From contig JAHIYL010000027.1 of the NCBI GenBank assembly GCA_018815145.1, positions 1 to 19,419 on the forward strand: 19,419 nucleotides of DNA. Reading direction: 5' to 3'. Under the pieces are notes generated by a model. That model made no database searches. It saw nothing but the letters and a program-made list of their open reading frames with translations, and was not told the origin of the DNA. How positions within the stretch are numbered: position 1 is the first letter of the stretch; the number at the start of each line of letters is the position of its first letter. Position numbers and translations under genes: made by a program. This stretch comes from Nanobdellota archaeon. GTDB taxonomy: Archaea > Nanobdellota > Nanobdellia > Woesearchaeales > GW2011-AR15. This document shows, one piece after another, positions 14,944 through 19,419 of the stretch.

Positions 14944-15088
14944 AAGAAAAACAGTAGCTCTAAGCTTAGATGAAAATATTTATGATTCTTATAAAAAGTT
15001 TTGTGGAAAAAATTCAATGATATTATCTCGAAAAATTGACCAATTTATGAAAGATGAACTGAAAAAGGAATATAAAAATGCCCGATAA
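14939..15088 (+). CDS. Small ribbon-helix-helix (CopG/Arc-like) regulator
   Basis: This ORF encodes only 49 residues. It begins M-G-R-K-T-V-A-L-S-L-D-E: a short strand of alternating polar and hydrophobic residues (about 4-10), then two helices (about 11-21 and 28-44) separated by G-K-N-S. This is the ribbon-helix-helix layout, a dimeric DNA-binding fold. Its end overlaps the start of the restriction-methylase gene by 11 nt in another frame. It is therefore the first gene of the operon and is translationally tied to it. Small RHH or helix-turn-helix proteins in this place usually control expression of the toxic enzyme downstream. The start is supported by the TATA box 25-30 nt upstream; there is no Shine-Dalgarno sequence. 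The call rests on fold pattern only. Confidence 0.7.
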   Translation: MGRKTVALSLDENIYDSYKKFCGKNSMILSRKIDQFMKDELKKEYKNAR

Positions 15089-17765
15089 GGAAACAGCAAA
15101 AGAGGAGATTAGAAAACTAATTGAAAAATATAATCGATTAGTGGAATCCGGTAAATTAAAGTCATACAATGAAGAGATGACTAAGAAAGACTTTATTCTT
15201 CCATTATTTAGGATTTTGGGTTGGAATGTTGAAGATGGAGATGAAGTAACAGCTGAAGAAAGAATTTCTGGAGGCAGAGTAGATTATGCATTTAGAATTG
15301 ATGGTATTCCAAAATTATTTATTGAAGCAAAAGCACTGAAAGTTGATTTAGATAAAATTGAATTTGCTGAACAAGCGATTAATTATGCATGGCATAAGGG
15401 AGCTACATGGGCAGTTTTGACTGATTTTGAAGGTGTAAAAGTCTTTAATGCCGAATGGAAATCTCAGAATCCACTACAGAATATGTTTTTTGCTATAAAT
15501 TGTTCACAATTCTTAGATAGATTTGAACAATTATGGCTTTTGTCCAGAGAAAGTCTAGAAAATGGAATAATTGATAATGAAGCCGAAAAATGGGGTAAAA
15601 AAGCAAAAAAAATCCCTGTTGATAAACAACTTCTTAGTGATTTAACAAGATTTAGGGATTTGCTCAATAAAAACATTCTTAAAAATAATGCTTCTAAAAA
15701 TATTTCTGGAGATGAATTAGATGAAACAGTCCAAAGAATCCTTGATAGATTGCTGTTTATTAGAACACTTGAAGATAAACATTTGGAAGCTCCAGTATTG
15801 CAGGCTTTGATTAGAGAAGATAAACACAAAAAAGTATTCAAGAAACTTAATATTCTATTTAGAGAGATTGATGATGTTTATAACAGCAAACTCTTTAGAC
15901 CCCATCTTTGCGAAGAGTTGATACTGGATGATGATCTTTTAGAAAAAATCATAAGTGGATTATTCAAGACATCTGATAATACGGTTCATTATGACTTTGG
16001 AGCAATTGATGCTGATGTTCTTGGTAATATGTATGAGCAGTATTTAGGACATATTATGAAAAAGACGGCAAAAAGAGCTAAATTAACTTCTGGCAAAGCT
16101 CACAGAAAACAACAAGGTATATATTACACTCCGACTTATGTTGTAGATTATATTGTAAAAAATACAATTGGAGAACTCGCAAAAAATAAGAAATTCGACT
16201 TAAAAAATATTAAGATTCTTGATCCTGCTTGTGGTTCAGGTTCATTTTTAATGAAAGCATTTGATTATTTGGTTACTTTTGATAAAAAGAAAAACGGAGA
16301 TATTGATCAGACTAAACTGGATTTAACAGGGGCTTCTGCTGTTTATGGGCGAAAAGTGGAGATTCTGAAAGAGAATATTTTTGGAATAGATTTAGATCCT
16401 AAAGCTGTTGAAATTGCCCAACTTAATCTTTTATTGAAAGCAGCCGAGAAAAAACATAGGCTTCCGACATTGCAAGAGAATATTAAAGTCGGAAATTCTT
16501 TAATTGATGATTCCACTGTAGCAGGTAAAAGGGCTTTCAAATGGGAAGAAGAATTTAAGCAAATAATGGATAAGGGCGGTTTTGATGTTGTTATCGGGAA
16601 TCCGCCGTATGGGGCAACGTTTAATGATTCCGAATTGGAATATTTAAAAAGATTTAAAACTTCAAAGATTCGAAATTATGATTCATATATCTTTTTTATA
16701 GAGAAAGTCTTGTTATTGCTAAAAATGGGAGGAATTTTCTCGTTTATTGTTCCTGATACGTTCTTAAGAAAATCTGACTTAATAGTCTTAAGAGAGTTAA
16801 TCCTATCAAAATTCAATGTTAAAAAAATTGTTGAAATCGGTGCAGTATTTGAAGATGCCAAAGTTACGGAAAATGTCATATTTGTATTAGAAAAATGCAA
16901 TAATTCTAAGATGATTTCTAAAAATAAATTTACTCATTGTAGTATGAATAAAGATAGAAGAAAAGAAGAAAGATTAATTCTTTTATCAAAGCAAAAGTGG
17001 GACTCTTCTGGTGAAGTCAAGCAAACTAGTTGGAAAGAATCTCCAGAGATGAGGCTGGGAAAATACAATTCCCATAAGTTAATAAATATAATTGAGAAAA
17101 TTGAGAATAGCCAATTAATAAAGGACATTGATGATATCTTAATATCAAGAGGTAGTGAAGGAGGTAAAAACTTAATAAAAAAGAGTAAAATTAATGAAGG
17201 TTATAAACTAATTGTTATTCCTGATGATATTTCGAAATATTCCGTTGCTTTTAATGATAGGTATTTTCCGATAAGAGATACAAATTTAGATAAATATCAT
17301 AAAGAAAAATTACTAATTATAAGGATAAGAAATACTAGATTAAAAGATAGAATTATTGCATCTTATGACAATTCAGGAGTATGCACTCTTAAAACTTTGC
17401 AAATTCTTAATTTAAGAGAAGATTCTAATCTTAATCTAAAGTTTATTTTAGGAGTATTAAATTCAAAAGTAATTAATTTTTACTGTCATCATTATCTATC
17501 AGATGATATTAATAAAAAATATATTATGAGTTTAAGATTGCTTGTACCTGACTTGAATAGACAAGCAAAAATAATTGAATTGGTTGAAAAAATAAATTTG
17601 AAGAGTAACGAGTTATTAGAGTTAAAACACAAGCAAACCGATGAAAAATTCCAAATAGAAAAAGAAATTCATAAACTTGACAGTGAAATAGACCAAAAAG
17701 TCTATAAACTTTATGGTCTGACAAAAGAAGAAATTAAAATTGTAGAGGATTCATTAAATAATTAA
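15078..17765 (+). CDS. Type IIG restriction endonuclease-methyltransferase
   Basis: This 895-residue single-chain enzyme combines cutting, methylation and recognition. An N-terminal PD-(D/E)xK nuclease region (about 35-128) shows R-V-D69-Y and F-I-E83-A-K85. A helical connector (about 185-320) follows. The N6-adenine methyltransferase has its SAM motif D-P-A-C-G-S-G-S-F at 382-390 and catalytic N-P-P-Y at 508-511. The C-terminal part (about 600-835) is a TaqI/Eco57I-type target recognition domain. The end, E-I-D-Q-K-V-Y-K-L-Y-G-L, is typical of Type IIG proteins. All catalytic residues appear intact. It protects against foreign DNA by modifying one site and cutting unmodified copies; the recognised sequence cannot be inferred. 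BREX PglX is related, but no BREX partners are here. Its base composition is more AT-rich than the housekeeping genes. Confidence 0.92.
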   Translation: MPDKETAKEEIRKLIEKYNRLVESGKLKSYNEEMTKKDFILPLFRILGWNVEDGDEVTAEERISGGRVDYAFRIDGIPKLFIEAKALKVDLDKIEFAEQAINYAWHKGATWAVLTDFEGVKVFNAEWKSQNPLQNMFFAINCSQFLDRFEQLWLLSRESLENGIIDNEAEKWGKKAKKIPVDKQLLSDLTRFRDLLNKNILKNNASKNISGDELDETVQRILDRLLFIRTLEDKHLEAPVLQALIREDKHKKVFKKLNILFREIDDVYNSKLFRPHLCEELILDDDLLEKIISGLFKTSDNTVHYDFGAIDADVLGNMYEQYLGHIMKKTAKRAKLTSGKAHRKQQGIYYTPTYVVDYIVKNTIGELAKNKKFDLKNIKILDPACGSGSFLMKAFDYLVTFDKKKNGDIDQTKLDLTGASAVYGRKVEILKENIFGIDLDPKAVEIAQLNLLLKAAEKKHRLPTLQENIKVGNSLIDDSTVAGKRAFKWEEEFKQIMDKGGFDVVIGNPPYGATFNDSELEYLKRFKTSKIRNYDSYIFFIEKVLLLLKMGGIFSFIVPDTFLRKSDLIVLRELILSKFNVKKIVEIGAVFEDAKVTENVIFVLEKCNNSKMISKNKFTHCSMNKDRRKEERLILLSKQKWDSSGEVKQTSWKESPEMRLGKYNSHKLINIIEKIENSQLIKDIDDILISRGSEGGKNLIKKSKINEGYKLIVIPDDISKYSVAFNDRYFPIRDTNLDKYHKEKLLIIRIRNTRLKDRIIASYDNSGVCTLKTLQILNLREDSNLNLKFILGVLNSKVINFYCHHYLSDDINKKYIMSLRLLVPDLNRQAKIIELVEKINLKSNELLELKHKQTDEKFQIEKEIHKLDSEIDQKVYKLYGLTKEEIKIVEDSLNN

Positions 17766-17766
17766 A

Positions 17767-18921
17767 ATGCCTAAAAAATCACTTGTTGTGGATATTGAAT
17801 TGCCTGTCTTGAAATGGCTTATTGATAGTTCTGGCTGGACAGACGCAGAAATTGCAAAAAGGTTAGGTACAAGTACTCAAAATATTCAGAAAATAATTGC
17901 TGGAGATAAAAAACCAACATTTAAACAGCTACAAGAATTATCAGGAATCTTCAAAAGACCTATTGCTGCTTTTTTACTCTCAAAACCGAAAGCAGAAAAG
18001 CCAAAACCAAAGGATTATAGGCAAATGCCTGAAAGAATCGATAAGTTTGATAAGAAAACTTTATTGGTCATAAGAAAAACAAGACGATTGCAGGAATTAA
18101 GCAAGCAATTATCTAGAAATATCAAATATGAAACAAAAACAAAATTAGAGAAGACAACGGTTTCTGATAATCCTGAAAAAATTGCTGAAAAATATCGTGA
18201 GATTTTTGAATTATCCCTAGAAAGACAGAAGAAATTTAAGACTGCTTATGAATTATTTCACTATCTTAGAGATGTTCTAGAAGATATGAATATTTATGTT
18301 TTTCAGTTTTCTATGCCTGTGGAAGATGCAAGGGGTTTTGTATTAGTAGATGATAGCCCAAACGTTATTGTTGTCAACACTAAAGATAGTATTGAAGCAA
18401 GATTATTTTCTTTAGTGCATGAATTTGGACACATTTTATTAGACGAATCAGTTATTGATTTACCAGATGTATCTTCTTCAAGTAAAAACATAGTTGAATC
18501 ATGGTGTAATGCTTTCTCAGCTTCATTTTTACTTCCGAGACGCATAGCAAATGAAATTTTTTCTGAAAATAAACCAGCATTGACTCAAAAGAAGACACTT
18601 AATTACCTCTCAAGAAAATATAAAGTAAGCAAGGCTATGCTTTTGCTTTCTATGACAAAATTGGATTTTATCCAGAAAATAGATTATGAAAATATTCTTA
18701 ATCAATTCAAACCTGATTTAAAGAAGGAAGAAGGAAAAGCTGCCAAAGGGGGTGGAGGAGTACCATCTGATAGGAAAGCATTTGCAGAAATGGGAAATAA
18801 GTTTATTTCACTAGTCGCCAATAATTACGATAGAGAATTTATTACTTATACAGATGCACTGAATTATCTATCGATAAAATCAAAGAATTTTGACAAAGTT
18901 CTAGCAAGGGCGAAAAAATGA
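17767..18921 (+). CDS. XRE-family HTH plus ImmA/IrrE metallopeptidase
   Basis: In this 384-residue protein, residues 10-72 form an XRE-like helix-turn-helix (W-T-D-A-E-I-A-K-R-L-G, then a recognition helix). A basic linker leads to a COG2856 metallopeptidase domain with H218-E219-F-G-H222. A downstream E244 in E-S-W-C-N-A-F-S-A-S-F-L-L-P is the likely third zinc ligand. A C-terminal segment with a G-G-G-G-V linker (about 334-338) ends in a helical region. ImmA/IrrE proteins cleave repressors in response to a signal (for example phage ImmR or Deinococcus DdrO). XRE-COG2856 fusions are also common partners of PIN-like toxins, and this one overlaps such a gene by 4 nt. It starts one base after the restriction enzyme stop. 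I infer an antitoxin or cassette regulator, possibly with a damage-sensing role. Confidence 0.88.
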   Translation: MPKKSLVVDIELPVLKWLIDSSGWTDAEIAKRLGTSTQNIQKIIAGDKKPTFKQLQELSGIFKRPIAAFLLSKPKAEKPKPKDYRQMPERIDKFDKKTLLVIRKTRRLQELSKQLSRNIKYETKTKLEKTTVSDNPEKIAEKYREIFELSLERQKKFKTAYELFHYLRDVLEDMNIYVFQFSMPVEDARGFVLVDDSPNVIVVNTKDSIEARLFSLVHEFGHILLDESVIDLPDVSSSSKNIVESWCNAFSASFLLPRRIANEIFSENKPALTQKKTLNYLSRKYKVSKAMLLLSMTKLDFIQKIDYENILNQFKPDLKKEEGKAAKGGGGVPSDRKAFAEMGNKFISLVANNYDREFITYTDALNYLSIKSKNFDKVLARAKK

Positions 18922-19409
18922 CTTCAAATTGTTACATTATTGACACTTCATCCCTAGTGAAGTTGAACAGAGAAAATCCATTGGATGTTTATCCAAGTGT
19001 TTGGAAGAAGTTAGAAACTCTTGTTACTGCTGGTCGCCTGATTGCTCCAAAAGAAGTTTTTAATGAGATTAATCAAAATGATGATCAATTAAGTAACTGG
19101 GCGAAACAGCAAAGAAAAATGTTTACGGATGCAACTCCAAAACAAATTGAATTAGTTCAGCAAATTCTAAAGACCCACCCCTCACTTATCGATGAAAATA
19201 GAAAATATGATGCTGATCCATGGGTTATTGCATTGGCTATTGAGATGAGTACTAGCACTCAAAAGACTTTAGTTCAAATTAAAAGAATTGTAGTTACAGA
19301 AGAAAAATTGAGAGGAAACAGAGAGAATATTCCTTTTATTTCTAACGAAATGTTAATAGAAGCTATTGATGTTATAACTATGTTCAGGACTGAAGGCTGG
19401 AAATTCTAG
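18918..19409 (+). CDS. DUF4411 PIN-like ribonuclease (toxin candidate)
   Basis: This 163-residue protein opens with the PIN strand C-Y-I-I-D9-T-S-S-L. Further acidic positions follow: E46 and E50 in A-P-K-E-V-F-N-E-I, D98 and D100 in Y-D-A-D-P-W-V-I-A-L-A, and a V-V-T-E-E region at 125-129 in place of the usual T-x-D. This spacing and the D-x-D-P-W motif match DUF4411, a PIN-like family often encoded after an XRE-ImmA protein. PIN nucleases cut RNA with Mg2+ or Mn2+ and many act as toxins. Its ATG overlaps the upstream stop (ATGA), so the pair is translationally coupled. Both ends of the gene are inside the window, and it appears complete. The toxin role is inferred from family and context, not shown by the sequence. 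Confidence 0.87.
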   Translation: MTSNCYIIDTSSLVKLNRENPLDVYPSVWKKLETLVTAGRLIAPKEVFNEINQNDDQLSNWAKQQRKMFTDATPKQIELVQQILKTHPSLIDENRKYDADPWVIALAIEMSTSTQKTLVQIKRIVVTEEKLRGNRENIPFISNEMLIEAIDVITMFRTEGWKF

Positions 19410-19419
19410 ACAAAACTCC

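Noticed and set aside
15078..17765. BREX or Phage-growth-limitation PglX
   Set aside because: The methyltransferase core is similar, but an N-terminal PD-(D/E)xK nuclease is present and no BREX genes (pglZ, brxL, brxC) flank it.
1..19419. CRISPR arrays, tRNA or rRNA genes, insertion sequences, prophage genes
   Set aside because: I saw no regularly spaced repeats, cloverleaf-like sequences, transposase or integrase motifs, or phage structural genes.

Overview
This window looks like a stretch of archaeal chromosome, most likely from a small-genome DPANN-type lineage such as Woesearchaeota or Pacearchaeota; that placement is inference. Direct support for Archaea is an archaeal Pelota, a replication factor C small subunit, a JAMM/MPN+ protein, and TATA-like boxes lying about 25-30 nt upstream of many start codons, which implies leaderless transcripts. 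A few internal operon genes have Shine-Dalgarno sequences matching an archaeal 16S tail. Genes are tightly packed, with many 1-7 nt overlaps. No gene-free stretch exceeds about 140 nt, and I see no rRNA, tRNA, CRISPR array or insertion sequence.

Layout. Positions 125-6048 hold mainly housekeeping or membrane genes. They are a DUF1295-type membrane reductase/methyltransferase (-), a JAMM metallopeptidase (+), an unrecognised protein with PIN-like features (+), a two-gene ABC exporter of the drug/antibiotic type (-), a cysteine-containing four-helix membrane protein (-), a short LMW-PTPase-like protein (+) and Pelota (-). Positions 6188-12186 are a secretome block on the + strand. It contains a membrane-anchored three-repeat beta protein with a pilin-like N terminus, a polytopic membrane protein with two outer beta domains, and three tandem paralogous lipoproteins that share six cysteines. 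The last beta domain of the polytopic protein resembles the C-terminal domain of the lipoproteins, so these four genes look like one surface complex. I do not recognise this as a described system. Positions 12202-13942 (-) pair a coiled-coil protein with RFC small subunit, and 14049-14834 (+) encodes an HD-domain phosphohydrolase.

Positions 14939-19409 form an AT-rich defence cassette read as one + strand operon. It contains a 49-residue ribbon-helix-helix regulator, a single-chain type IIG restriction-methyltransferase, an XRE-ImmA/IrrE metalloprotease regulator and a DUF4411 PIN-like ribonuclease. Junctions are overlapping or 1 nt apart. A dense set of palindromes covers the TATA box and start codon of the regulator gene, which suggests autoregulation of the cassette. 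The HD gene before it ends at a hairpin plus T-tract, marking the left border of the cassette. Its visibly different base composition suggests horizontal acquisition.

The two best candidates for something undescribed are the lipoprotein/membrane surface system (7455-12186) and the RHH-controlled type IIG plus ImmA/PIN cassette.
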